NCBI RefSeq assembly: GCF_004331485.1
Contig: NZ_SJKD01000014.1
Span: forward strand, 104,945-168,944
From: Kribbella capetownensis
GTDB taxonomy: Bacteria > Actinomycetota > Actinomycetes > Propionibacteriales > Kribbellaceae
Length of the DNA stretch: 64,000 nucleotides
Reading direction: 5' to 3'
Notes under the pieces: generated by a model
Told to the model about the DNA's origin: nothing
Databases searched by the model: none
The model's input: only the letters and a program-made list of their open reading frames with translations
Program-made: the position numbers and the translations under genes
Part shown: piece by piece, positions 16,058 to 25,654 of the stretch
How positions within the stretch are numbered: position 1 is the first letter of the stretch
How the letters are laid out: each line of letters starts with the position of its first letter

Positions 16058-17572
16058 CTAGTGGCCGGAGTAGTTGGGGGCTTCTACGGTCATTTGGATG
16101 TCGTGGGGGTGGGATTCTTGGAGGCCGGCTGAGGTGATGCGGACGAAGCGGCCCTTGGTTTGGAGTTCGGGGACGGTGCGGGAGCCGCAGTAGAACATCG
16201 ACTGGCGGAGGCCACCGATGAGCTGGTGGGCTACAGCTGCCAGCGGGCCGCGGTAGGGGACCTGGCCCTCGACGCCTTCGGCGATCAGCTTCTCGTCGCT
16301 GCCGACGTCGCTCTGGAAGTAGCGGTCCTTGGAGTACGACTTGCGCAGCCCGCCGGCCGACGACATCGCGCCGAGCGAACCCATCCCGCGGTACGCCTTG
16401 AACTGCTTGCCGTTGATGAAGACCAGGTCGCCCGGCGACTCCTCGCAGCCGGCCAGCAGCGAACCCAGCATCACGGTGTCCGCGCCGGCGACCAACGCCT
16501 TGGCGATGTCACCGGAGTACTGCAGGCCGCCGTCGCCGATCACCGGGACGCCGGCCGGCTTGCACGCCAGCGACGCCTCGTAGATCGCGGTGACCTGCGG
16601 GACCCCGACGCCCGACACCACACGCGTCGTACAGATCGAGCCCGGTCCGACGCCGACCTTGACGCCGTCCGCGCCCGCCTCGACCAGCGCCGCCGCACCC
16701 TCGCGAGTACCGACGTTGCCGCCGACGATGTCCACACCGCGGGTCGCCGAGTCGGCCTTCAGCCTGCGGATGATCTCGAGCTGCGCCTGCGAGTGACCGT
16801 GCGCGGTGTCCACGACGAGTACGTCGACTCCCGCCTCGACCAGTGTCATCGCCCGCTTGTACGCCTCGCCGAAGAAGCCGATCGCGGCCCCGACCATCAA
16901 CCGGCCGGAGCCGTCCTTGGTGGACAGCGGGAACTTGTCCCGCTTGACGAAGTCCTTCAGCGTGATCAGGCCGGTCAGCTTGCCGGCCTCGTCGACCAGC
17001 GGCAGCTTCTCCACCTTGTGCTTGCTGAGTAGCGCCATCGCGTCGTCGGCGGAGATGCCCTGCTTGCCGGTGATCAGCGGCTGCTTGGTCATCACCTCGC
17101 GCACCGGCCGGGACAGGTCGTTCTCGAACCGCATGTCGCGGTTCGTCACGATGCCGACGAGTACGCCGGCGTTGTCGACCACCGGGACGCCGGAGATCCG
17201 GTACTGCGCGCAGAGTGCGTCGGCCTCGCCGATGCTGGCGTCGGGGCCGATCGTGATCGGCTGCGCGATCATGCCGGATTCGGAGCGCTTGACCAGATCG
17301 ACCTGCTGGGCCTGGTCCTCGATCGAGAGGTTGCGGTGAAGAACGCCGAGGCCGCCCTGGCGGGCCATGGCGATCGCCATCCGCGCCTCGGTGACGGTGT
17401 CCATCGCGCTGGACAGCAGCGGGATGTTCACCTCGACGTTGCGGCTGACCCGGGACCGGGTGCTGGCTTCGGACGGGATGACGTCGGACTCGTTGGGCTG
17501 CAGCAGTACGTCGTCGAAGGTGAGGCCGAGGGCGGCGAACTTGTCGGGAACTCCAGCTGGTGTGATGTCCAT
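16058..17572 (-). CDS. guaB2: IMP dehydrogenase
   Basis: NAD-dependent oxidation of IMP to XMP, the first committed step to guanine nucleotides. The 504-residue protein has LTFDDVLLQP at 17-26, two CBS domains at about 103-215, the catalytic loop VGPGSICTTR with C314, and the flap motif YRGMGS near the C-terminus. The ATG at 17572 gives the family N-terminus (MDITPAGVPDKF); a longer in-frame ORF reaches 17653 but lacks conservation. Functional counterpart to the cysteine-less GuaB3 nearby. Ends at the terminator at 16021-16045. Confidence 0.97.
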   Translation of the reverse strand: MDITPAGVPDKFAALGLTFDDVLLQPNESDVIPSEASTRSRVSRNVEVNIPLLSSAMDTVTEARMAIAMARQGGLGVLHRNLSIEDQAQQVDLVKRSESGMIAQPITIGPDASIGEADALCAQYRISGVPVVDNAGVLVGIVTNRDMRFENDLSRPVREVMTKQPLITGKQGISADDAMALLSKHKVEKLPLVDEAGKLTGLITLKDFVKRDKFPLSTKDGSGRLMVGAAIGFFGEAYKRAMTLVEAGVDVLVVDTAHGHSQAQLEIIRRLKADSATRGVDIVGGNVGTREGAAALVEAGADGVKVGVGPGSICTTRVVSGVGVPQVTAIYEASLACKPAGVPVIGDGGLQYSGDIAKALVAGADTVMLGSLLAGCEESPGDLVFINGKQFKAYRGMGSLGAMSSAGGLRKSYSKDRYFQSDVGSDEKLIAEGVEGQVPYRGPLAAVAHQLIGGLRQSMFYCGSRTVPELQTKGRFVRITSAGLQESHPHDIQMTVEAPNYSGH

Positions 17573-17727
17573 GAGGGAAACAGGCACCTTTGCACGGCGA
17601 GATCGGAACCCCATCGTAGCCGCGCATCCCCGGACGCCCGAATCGCCCGTCAACAGGCCACCGCCGCCGGACAGTACAGCCGGCGGCGGAGCGGGACCGG
17701 TCCGGGTCGACCCGGACCGGGGTGTCG

Positions 17728-19101
17728 TCAGTTCGTCTGCTTGTTGACCACGCCCAGGATCTGCAGGACGGCCTGGTCCTCCAGCGAGCCGTGGGTGCGC
17801 TCGATGGCGGCGTGCTTGCCCTCGGCGTACTGGCCGGTGGAGTGCTTGCCCTTGACATAGCTCGACTTGACCGAGCCGGTCGAGACCGCGCCGCTGGAGT
17901 GCTTCGCGTCCGTGCTGGAGCTGAAGAACTCGTCGGCACTCTTCAGCTCGGCCGGAGCCCCGGTCGGGGTCGGCAGCACCGGCAGGATCTTCTCCAGCAG
18001 GTCGCCCAGGCCGCCCGCAGGCGTCTGGTCGTCACCGGACTGGCCGTCACCAGGCGCGTTGTCGCCAGGTTGGTCGGTGCTCGGCTTCTGCTCGTCACCA
18101 GGCTGATCGGGCGCCGGGTTCGTGTCGCCCGGGACCGTCTGGCTGCCGTTGCCCGAGCCGGCGTCGCCAGTGCTCGAATCGCCGGAGCCCGTGCTCGAGT
18201 CGCCCGCGCCGGTGCCCGAGTCGCCGCTCGGCGGCGTCGTCGGGTTGCCGGTGTCCGTGCCGGTCTCGCCGTTGTCCGGCGTGGTCGGCGGCGGGTCGGT
18301 CGGCTCCGTGGCCGGCGGCGTCGTCGGATCCGTCGGCGGCGGCGTGGTCGGGTCCGTCGTCGGGTCCTGGGTCGGATCCGTCGTCGGGTCGGTGGTCGGG
18401 TCCTGGGTCGGATCCGAACCCGGCTCGTCGGCCTGGCCGTCGCCCGCCTGGTCCGGCGGCTGCGTCGTCTGCGTGTCCGGCGGCACCACCGGCTGCTGGA
18501 TGATGCTCGGCAGCTCCTTCGGGAGCGGCCGGGCCAGCGGCGGGTTCACGTCGGTGGTCGCCTGCGGGAGCTGGTCGGCCGCGACGGTCTCGTCGGACTT
18601 CGCCTTCTCCTCGGCGGCCTTCTCTTCCTGCTTCTTCTGGTAGTCCTTGGCGACCTTGACGATCTTGGTCTTGTCGACCACCGGCATACCGTCGAGCTGT
18701 TCCTTCGGGAAGCTGGTCTGCGGGCGGACCGCGTCGACCATCTTCTCGATGACCTTCTCGTACGGCGACAACGGGTCGCCGGTGACCGCGGCGGCCACTC
18801 CGGAGACCGACAGCGCGGCCACCGCGGCGACACCGAGTGCCAGACCGCGGGCCGCCACCTTGCGGGCGAACGGGTCCGTCACCGGGTTCAGAGCCGCGCA
18901 GCGCGCCAGGAAGCTCTCCGGGTCGTCGATAGTCTCGACCGGGAGTTCGTCCTCGACCTCCACCGCGAGCCGTAGCTCGGCCAGCAGCTTGACGGCCGGG
19001 TCGTGCTCTCCCGCGCCGAACGCGGTCTCCCCACCAGCGGCCAGCAGGTCGAGTAGTGCGTCATCAGCGTCGATCGCGTCGAGGTCGAAACGGTCAGCCA
19101 T
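17728..19101 (-). CDS. rsdA: Anti-sigma-D factor RsdA
   Basis: A 457-residue single-pass membrane protein. The N-terminal cytosolic part begins MADRFDLDAIDADDALLDLL, the acidic helix that forms the sigma-binding region of RsdA. One membrane helix lies at about 84-106 (LALGVAAVAALSVSGVAAAV). The outer part has a charged helix (YQKKQEEKAAEEKA) and a long Thr/Pro/Asp- and Gly/Ser-rich region with DPT repeats, likely unfolded and wall-spanning. It overlaps sigD by eight bases, so sigma and anti-sigma are made together. RsdA is known to be cut by regulated proteolysis to free SigD. Confidence 0.9.
   Translation of the reverse strand: MADRFDLDAIDADDALLDLLAAGGETAFGAGEHDPAVKLLAELRLAVEVEDELPVETIDDPESFLARCAALNPVTDPFARKVAARGLALGVAAVAALSVSGVAAAVTGDPLSPYEKVIEKMVDAVRPQTSFPKEQLDGMPVVDKTKIVKVAKDYQKKQEEKAAEEKAKSDETVAADQLPQATTDVNPPLARPLPKELPSIIQQPVVPPDTQTTQPPDQAGDGQADEPGSDPTQDPTTDPTTDPTQDPTTDPTTPPPTDPTTPPATEPTDPPPTTPDNGETGTDTGNPTTPPSGDSGTGAGDSSTGSGDSSTGDAGSGNGSQTVPGDTNPAPDQPGDEQKPSTDQPGDNAPGDGQSGDDQTPAGGLGDLLEKILPVLPTPTGAPAELKSADEFFSSSTDAKHSSGAVSTGSVKSSYVKGKHSTGQYAEGKHAAIERTHGSLEDQAVLQILGVVNKQTN
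18359..18416. repeat. Tandem-type DNA repeats coding the DPT-rich part of RsdA
   Basis: A 22-base unit (gtcgggtcctgggtcggatc plus cg) occurs at 18359-18380 and again exactly at 18395-18416, with shorter variants around. It encodes DPTTDPT/DPTQDPT peptide repeats and is a likely site of length variation. Confidence 0.7.
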
Positions 19102-19714
19102 GATGCCCCTCCCCTGCTCCTCGTTCCAGCTGTGCCTCATGCCCCACAAACCCCCTGAGCGTGTTCAACGCTCGATGTTGTGCGACCCTCACCGCCCCCG
19201 GTGTCATTCCCAGTGCCCGGCCGGTCTCCTCGGCTGACATCCCCGCTACCACCCGGAGCCGCAGGATCTCCCGCAGCTTCTCCGGCAACTTGTCCAGCAG
19301 GCCCATGATGTGCTGGACCTCCGAATGCCGGACCGCGTGCTCCTCCGGCGTCGGTGACTCGTCCGCGCCGTCGGGCAGGTCCGGCGTCGAAACGTCGGCC
19401 ACCGCGAACGCGCGCTGGGCATCGGCGACCTTGCGGGCCGCGATGCCATAGACGAAAGCCTCGAAGGGCCTCCCCTCGTCGCGGTACCGGCCGAGTGCGC
19501 CGAACACCGCGACACAAACCTCCTGCGCGACGTCGTCGACCATGTCGGCGCCGCCGGGGTAGGTCCACAGCCTCGACCGCACATAGCGGTGGGCCACGGC
19601 ACGCACCCTGGTGAGCAGGTCGTTCAGAGCTGTCCGATCGCCTTCGCTCGCGCGCGCGGCAAGATCTCGAAGCTCGACCCGATCGTGGGTGTGCGGTACT
19701 TGGACCTCGGTCAC
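19094..19714 (-). CDS. sigD: RNA polymerase sigma factor SigD
   Basis: ECF-type sigma factor of 206 residues. Region 2 includes ALNDLLTRVRAVAHRYV and DMVDDVAQEVCVAVF; region 4 has LPEKLREILRLRVVAGMSAE and the HTH AEETGRALGMTPGAVRVAQH. Length and synteny match M. tuberculosis SigD (212 residues), and the downstream overlapping gene is its anti-sigma factor RsdA. The GTG at 19714 is chosen because it follows a GAGGGG ribosome site and gives an N-terminus (VTEVQVPHTH) of family length; the ORF could reach 19768. Confidence 0.93.
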   Translation of the reverse strand: MTEVQVPHTHDRVELRDLAARASEGDRTALNDLLTRVRAVAHRYVRSRLWTYPGGADMVDDVAQEVCVAVFGALGRYRDEGRPFEAFVYGIAARKVADAQRAFAVADVSTPDLPDGADESPTPEEHAVRHSEVQHIMGLLDKLPEKLREILRLRVVAGMSAEETGRALGMTPGAVRVAQHRALNTLRGFVGHEAQLERGAGEGHHG

Positions 19715-19825
19715 CCCTCGCCCCCCTCGTGTCGGACCGGTCAGCCTGAAAGATGGTACGGCTCTCACCTTCCCTTGCCTAGTGGCAATTCGTGATCACC
19801 TCCAGTTTCTGGTCACGATCTGTCA

Positions 19826-20350
19826 CTACTGGCCCGTACGAATCCCGTCCTCCGCCCACTTCGTCGGGTACGGCGATCCTTGCCGCTCAGTTGGGGCTTC
19901 GAAGTGGATCAGTTCGGAGGCTTGGTCGCCGGCCCAGTCGATCGGGGTGCGGCCGGTCTCCAGCCATCCGGCCCGTCGGTACAGCCGCTCGGCCGCGCCG
20001 CGGTTGGCCACGACCTCCAGGGACAACTTCCGGTCGAGCTCGGCCGCTGTCTTCACGGAATGGTCCAGCAACTGCCGTCCGATCCCCGCGCGGGTCGCCT
20101 TCGGATCCACGAACAACCGCTCAACCGACACTCCGTCGGCTCCGTTCACGGTCAGCGCCACGTGCCCCACCACGCGCCCGTCGCTGACAGCAACCCAGCA
20201 CCCCAGCCCGTCCTCCGGCGTCAACCACTTCCGCGCATCCGCCGGCCAGTTCACCGGATACCCAGCCACCTCATGCACATCCCGCAACAACTCGACACAG
20301 ACCCCAAGGTCCCCATCCACCCGCACCCGAATCTCAGCCACGCACCCCAT
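19826..20350 (-). CDS. GNAT-family N-acetyltransferase
   Basis: A 174-residue acetyl-CoA-dependent acyltransferase. Motif A is VERLFVDPKATRAGIGRQLL, with the RxxGIG acetyl-CoA loop, and ANRGAAERLYRRAGWLETGR forms the C-terminal strand and helix. The substrate is unknown. It occupies the place between sigD and groEL1 where M. tuberculosis has whiB3. The ATG at 20350 or a GTG three codons later could start it; the ORF upstream of that is poor in coding character. Confidence 0.8.
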   Translation of the reverse strand: MGCVAEIRVRVDGDLGVCVELLRDVHEVAGYPVNWPADARKWLTPEDGLGCWVAVSDGRVVGHVALTVNGADGVSVERLFVDPKATRAGIGRQLLDHSVKTAAELDRKLSLEVVANRGAAERLYRRAGWLETGRTPIDWAGDQASELIHFEAPTERQGSPYPTKWAEDGIRTGQ

Positions 20351-20485
20351 CCCACCACCCGCCCCGTGCAGCCGGCATCTCACCCAGCTCGCCGCCCTCT
20401 GCGTCCCCCAAAGCAAGCACCGCCCGGCGAGTCCGAACAACCTGCCGGGCGGTGCTCTGTGTTTCTGGTACTTCTAGCCTGAGGA

Positions 20486-22105
<1,620 letters not shown>

Positions 22106-22155
22106 GAAAAATCCAGTCCCTCTCTGAAATTCGCGCTTCGTAACAGCAGTTCCGA

Positions 22156-22228
22156 GCTCGCTGTCCCGGACCGACTCCGCCCCGGCGCCGGGAGGGCACC
22201 AGGGCGGTGTCAGTCAGGAACAGCGAGC
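22156..22228 (-). repeat. Stem-loop between groES and groEL1
   Basis: Nine-base perfect arms gctcgctgt (22156-22164) and acagcgagc (22220-22228) close a GC-rich, internally paired loop. It may set the ratio or stability of the groES and groEL1 messages, or partially terminate. Confidence 0.45.
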
Positions 22229-22233
22229 GGCCG

Positions 22234-22530
22234 TCACTTGCTGACGACTGCGAGGATGTCGCGGGCGCCCAGGATCAGGTAGTCCTGGCCGTCGTACTTG
22301 ACCTCGGTGCCGCCGTACTTGGAGTAGATGACCTTGTCGCCGACGGCGACGTCCAGCGGGACGCGGTTGCCGTTGTCGTCGATCCGGCCGGGGCCGACGG
22401 CGAGGATCTCGCCCTCCTGGGGCTTCTCCTTGGCGGTGTCCGGGATCACCAGGCCGGACTTCGTGGTCTGCTCGGCTTCGAGCGGCGCGACGAGGACGCG
22501 GTCCTCGAGCGGCTTGATCGTGACCGACAC
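22234..22530 (-). CDS. groES: Co-chaperonin GroES
   Basis: The 98-residue lid of the chaperonin. KPLEDRVLVAPLEAE at the N-terminus, the mobile loop TTKSGLVIPDTAKEKPQEG, and the closing VIYSKYGGTEVKYDGQDYLI are all standard. First gene of the groES-groEL1 operon, with two CIRCE operators 86 to 158 bases upstream of its start. Confidence 0.98.
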   Translation of the reverse strand: MSVTIKPLEDRVLVAPLEAEQTTKSGLVIPDTAKEKPQEGEILAVGPGRIDDNGNRVPLDVAVGDKVIYSKYGGTEVKYDGQDYLILGARDILAVVSK

Positions 22531-22615
22531 TTGCTGACCTCCACGGTCGATTTGCTTGTCTGCAGTTCAGGGTGGTCGCGCTCCTCTGCCGTCGCGGGGG
22601 TCAGAGGCCGGACCG

Positions 22616-22642
22616 CTGGCACCCTCGGGTGGAGAGTGCCAA
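22616..22642 (-). promoter_or_regulatory. CIRCE operator (degenerate), HrcA binding site
   Basis: On the minus strand TTGGCACTC-N9-GGGTGCCAG, close to the CIRCE consensus TTAGCACTC-N9-GAGTGCTAA. It is the groES-proximal copy. Confidence 0.8.
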
Positions 22643-22661
22643 CACCGAATCTAGGCCGCGA

Positions 22662-22688
22662 TTAGCACTCGGTCAACTCGAGTGCCAG
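22662..22688 (-). promoter_or_regulatory. CIRCE operator, HrcA binding site
   Basis: TTAGCACTC (22662-22670), nine bases, GAGTGCCAG (22680-22688): one perfect and one 7/9 half-site of the consensus. HrcA repression of groES-groEL1 is expected, relieved by heat. It lies between groES and the divergent peptidoglycan-binding gene, so could affect both. Confidence 0.9.
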
Positions 22689-22812
22689 ACTTCCTCTGCC
22701 GGCGGAGCCTGTGACCGGCCGGGTACGGATTGTGGCCGAACGCTGGGCCTGACCCCGCTCGCCGTGCGACCGTTTCCCCAGGAGGGCTTCCCAGCGGGTC
22801 CGAGGAGCGACC

Positions 22813-23424
22813 ATGGCCATCAGCTTCCCGTCTCTACCCAAGCTGTCCGGGCGCACCATCGCGGTCCTTGCCGCGGTGGGCGCGGTGGCCGTCGGTGCGG
22901 TCGCCGCCGGCGCGTCGAAAGACCAACCGGCCACGCCGAGCGTTGGAGCTCCCGCCGCAGATCAGCCGGCGGCGAATGCCCCGGCCGATCAGTCGACCGA
23001 CTCCACCCGCACATCCGCCGAGGCGGAGACTAAGGCCGCGGCTGCACTGCCACAGTGCCGCGGGGCCGTCCTGGTTCCGGTCAACAGCAGCTGGGGCATC
23101 CCGATGCCGTCGATCTACGCGAGCAAGAGCACCACCTGCAACCTCATGTACGGCGACGACCCGAACCGCGGCTCCACGGTGTACGGCGAGCCCGACACCG
23201 CCATCCAGGTCCTGCAGCGCAACCTGAACTTCTGCTATGGCACCCACCTCGAGGTCGACGGCATCTACGGCAGCAACACCCGTGCGGTGGTCAAGACGGT
23301 GCAGCGCAAGCACAAGCTCGTCGTGGACGGCATCTACGGCCCCAAGACCCGCTCGGCCATGAACTGGCGCCTCTACTCCTCCGCCACCAACAGCTGGAGC
23401 AGGAGCTGCTCGAGTCCGCTCTAA
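22813..23424 (+). CDS. Secreted peptidoglycan-binding domain protein
   Basis: A 203-residue exported protein. Residues about 12-36 form a hydrophobic signal or anchor (TIAVLAAVGAVAVGAVAAG), followed by an Ala/Pro/Asp-rich linker and a C-terminal PG_binding_1 domain: VLQRNLNFCYGTHLEVDGIY and AVVKTVQRKHKLVVDGIYGP, the double GxDGIYGxxT signature. Five cysteines suggest disulfides outside the cell. No catalytic domain is present. A GAGGAGCG ribosome site precedes the ATG. Divergent from groES. Confidence 0.85.
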   Translation: MAISFPSLPKLSGRTIAVLAAVGAVAVGAVAAGASKDQPATPSVGAPAADQPAANAPADQSTDSTRTSAEAETKAAAALPQCRGAVLVPVNSSWGIPMPSIYASKSTTCNLMYGDDPNRGSTVYGEPDTAIQVLQRNLNFCYGTHLEVDGIYGSNTRAVVKTVQRKHKLVVDGIYGPKTRSAMNWRLYSSATNSWSRSCSSPL

Positions 23425-23433
23425 AGTTGCGGG

Positions 23434-24594
23434 GTGACTGTCACCGCGTTGCTGGACGGGCCGGGCGCTGAGGTGCTCGTGGAGGCCTGTGCGGCGTACC
23501 AGCCTGGCAAGGAGTTGCAGCTGGTCGAGAGGCTGCGACGCCGGTACGACGCGACGCTCGTGACGATCGCGGTCACGCAGGCTTCGCTGCGGCACCGGGC
23601 GGTCGCCAAGTTCGGAGCGGATGCGACCCGGATGTACTTCACCCCGGACGGTCTGGAGCAGGCCACCAGGACCACAGTCGGCACGCACCGGGCCGCACGC
23701 ATCGCAGCGGCCTTGCCGGGGAGCAGTGTGGTCGATCTCGGCTGCGGAATCGGTGGCGACCTCATCAGCGCGGCCCGCGCCGGTCTGCGGGTGACCGGCG
23801 TCGAACGCGACCCGGAGACCGCAGCCACAGCGCGCGCCAATCTGGCCGCGCTCGATCTGCCCGGTGAGGTCATGGTCGGCGCCGCCGAAGCCACCGAGCT
23901 CACGCCGTACGACGTGGTGTTCGCGGATCCTGCACGGCGGGCTGATGGCCGGCGCGTGTTCGACCACAATGCCTACTCACCACCGTGGACCTTTGTCACC
24001 GAGATCTTGCAGCGCACCGCCTGTGTGAAGGTGGCGCCTGGCATCCCGCACGACGCCGTACCCGAGGGAGTCGAAGCGGAGTGGATCTCTGACGCGGGTG
24101 AGGTGAAGGAGGCCGCTCTCTGGTCAGGGGCGCTCTACACCGGTACACCGCGGCGGGCGACGTTGCTGCCCAGCGGCGTGAGTGTGGCGGATGCGCCAGA
24201 GGCTGAGAGCGGTCCGGTCGAGCAGTACATCTATGAGCCGGATGGAGCCGTTGTGCGGGCCGGTCTGGTGACCGCAGTGGCCGCTGCGGTCGACGGGTGG
24301 CTGCTGGACCCGCGGATCGCCTATGTCACCGCACCCAAGCTCGTGCCGACACCGCTCGCGTCGGCGTACGAGGTGGTAGAGGAGCTGCCGTACAAAGAGA
24401 AGGCGCTGCGGTCCTGGGTCCGCACGCAGGGCATCGGCACGCTCGAGATCAAGAAGCGCGGAGTGGATGTCGACCCGGCGCAGCTCCGGAAGAAGCTCGC
24501 TCCCAAGGGTCCAGGCACAGCCACCCTGATCATCACCCGCATCGGCCGCGACGCCGTCGCCTACTCCTGCCGCCGCGTCAAGCTCGAGCCCTGA
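23434..24594 (+). CDS. SAM-dependent methyltransferase with THUMP-like C-terminal domain
   Basis: A 386-residue class I methyltransferase. Motif I is SSVVDLGCGIGGDLISAARA, followed by the acidic ribose contact GVERDPETAA and a motif IV-like VFADPARRADGRRVF. The C-terminal 90 residues (from SWVRTQGIGTLEIKKRGV) form the THUMP-like domain seen in a family of uncharacterised actinobacterial methyltransferases, hinting at an RNA substrate. The GTG start at 23434 lies nine bases after the previous stop, so the two may be co-transcribed. Confidence 0.82.
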   Translation: MTVTALLDGPGAEVLVEACAAYQPGKELQLVERLRRRYDATLVTIAVTQASLRHRAVAKFGADATRMYFTPDGLEQATRTTVGTHRAARIAAALPGSSVVDLGCGIGGDLISAARAGLRVTGVERDPETAATARANLAALDLPGEVMVGAAEATELTPYDVVFADPARRADGRRVFDHNAYSPPWTFVTEILQRTACVKVAPGIPHDAVPEGVEAEWISDAGEVKEAALWSGALYTGTPRRATLLPSGVSVADAPEAESGPVEQYIYEPDGAVVRAGLVTAVAAAVDGWLLDPRIAYVTAPKLVPTPLASAYEVVEELPYKEKALRSWVRTQGIGTLEIKKRGVDVDPAQLRKKLAPKGPGTATLIITRIGRDAVAYSCRRVKLEP

Positions 24595-24611
24595 GCCATT
24601 CGAATGCGAAC

Positions 24612-24641
24612 TTGCATTCTGAGTGCATTCGAACATATGAT
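24612..24641 (+). promoter_or_regulatory. Probable sigma70-type promoter
   Basis: TTGCAT (24612-24617), an 18-base spacer and TATGAT (24636-24641). A 9-bp inverted repeat ttcgaatgc/gcattcgaa spans about 24599-24633 and overlaps it, and a LexA-like box covers the -10 element. Confidence 0.5.
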
Positions 24642-24644
24642 CGA
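24629..24644. promoter_or_regulatory. LexA/SOS-box-like site over the -10 element
   Basis: TCGAAC-ATAT-GATCGA differs at one base from the actinobacterial SOS box TCGAAC-N4-GTTCGA. Its position on the -10 box would give repression by LexA. Confidence 0.5.
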
Positions 24645-24647
24645 TCT

Positions 24648-24765
24648 CGCGAGCGGGTCCCCGGGTGACCTGCCGGTAGGCGAGGTGCTGCGTCTGCTGC
24701 TGCACTCCCCGGGGATCCGCCACTAAACGGGCGACGTCCGGTCTGAGGAGGCGGACGTCGACTGA
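24648..24765 (+). ncRNA. Candidate small RNA, possibly damage-inducible
   Basis: Downstream of the promoter the sequence forms a 13-bp stem at 24653-24665 with 24708-24720 (one G-U), around a 42-base loop, then a second GC-rich hairpin that could terminate. A 29-codon ORF beginning at 24637 has its ATG inside the -10 box, so it would not be translated from this start. The region is between convergent genes and has no other explanation. Confidence 0.4.
24733..24759. terminator. GC-rich hairpin, possible terminator
   Basis: Perfect 8-bp arms gacgtccg/cggacgtc with an 11-base loop and no T-run. It lies between convergent transcription units and may end either. Confidence 0.4.
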
Positions 24766-24787
24766 GCGTCATCGGGGTGCAGTCGGG

Positions 24788-24850
24788 CGTTCACCTGGGT
24801 TCGGCAGGGTGGGTGGCAGAAACCGGTTGGCCGCTGACCGTTCACCTGGG
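24788..24850. repeat. Two copies of a 12-bp direct repeat
   Basis: cgttcacctggg occurs at 24788-24799 and 24839-24850. It lies just beyond the stop of the hydrolase gene; no role is apparent. Confidence 0.4.
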
Positions 24851-24865
24851 GAGCAGGCGGCGAAG

Positions 24866-25654
24866 TCACCCCAGGTCTCTGCCCGCTGCCGTGCTCTTCC
24901 CCGCACTGCAGTGCACCTCGAACCGTTCCACGACCGGCAGCCGGAAGCGTGCCACCGCGATCGACCCGACCGCGATCGGCAGCAACGCCTTCGCGCCGTA
25001 CTGCGGGAGTGGCTCGATCGGCGGGCCATCCATGCCAAGGGCGGGTGCTGTGGAGTTGAGGGCACCGGTGGTGAAGTTGGCGACCACGGTGTTCCAGTCG
25101 GTCGGCCGGCGGAGCATGGCGTGCCCTTCCCCGGCGAGCGCATACATCGTGACCGGAGTACCTGCAGCGCGAAGACGTTCGGCGTAGGCGGCGGTCGCGC
25201 GCGGATCGGTGATCGTGTCGTCCGTGCCATGCGCGAACGTCACCGGCGGACGCAGGCCAGTCAGCGGCTCGCCTTCGGGCAGCCAAGGAGCCAGCGCCAG
25301 TACGCCGGCCACCCGAGGATGATTGCCTGCGGCCACAACCGCGCGACCACCCATCGAGTGCCCGATCAGTAGGACCCGGCGAATCACCGGCGGCAGCTCG
25401 TCGAGGACCGCCCGCAGATCAACAGCAGAGTCGGCGGCGGAGCCGTTCCACCCGCGATACCGATAGCGCAGCAACCCGACCGCCGCAGCGGGAACAGCCG
25501 TCCGCGCAGCCAGAGCGAACGGCCACATCCGCAGGATCGGCGCTCGCCACAGATGAGGAACCGCGGTCGAATGCTCCTGCCCGCCATGAGCCAGCAGCAC
25601 CAGATCCGTCGCCCCGGCAGGATGCCAGACCAGATCGACAGCAGGACCGGTCAT
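24866..25654 (-). CDS. Alpha/beta hydrolase
   Basis: A 262-residue hydrolase with LVLLAHGGQEHS (oxyanion), RVLLIGHSMGGRAVVAAG (nucleophile elbow GHSMG), FAHGTDDTITDP (acid) and LAGEGHAMLRRP (histidine), a complete triad. The C-terminal part has hydrophobic stretches but no clear helix for membrane insertion. Substrate unknown. Its ATG overlaps the preceding GNAT gene (ATGA), making it the last gene of the t6A operon. Confidence 0.8.
   Translation of the reverse strand: MTGPAVDLVWHPAGATDLVLLAHGGQEHSTAVPHLWRAPILRMWPFALAARTAVPAAAVGLLRYRYRGWNGSAADSAVDLRAVLDELPPVIRRVLLIGHSMGGRAVVAAGNHPRVAGVLALAPWLPEGEPLTGLRPPVTFAHGTDDTITDPRATAAYAERLRAAGTPVTMYALAGEGHAMLRRPTDWNTVVANFTTGALNSTAPALGMDGPPIEPLPQYGAKALLPIAVGSIAVARFRLPVVERFEVHCSAGKSTAAGRDLG

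Noticed and set aside
24637..24726. 29-codon ORF starting inside the LexA-like box
   Set aside because: Its ATG lies within the proposed -10 element, so the transcript would not contain the start codon; no ribosome site.
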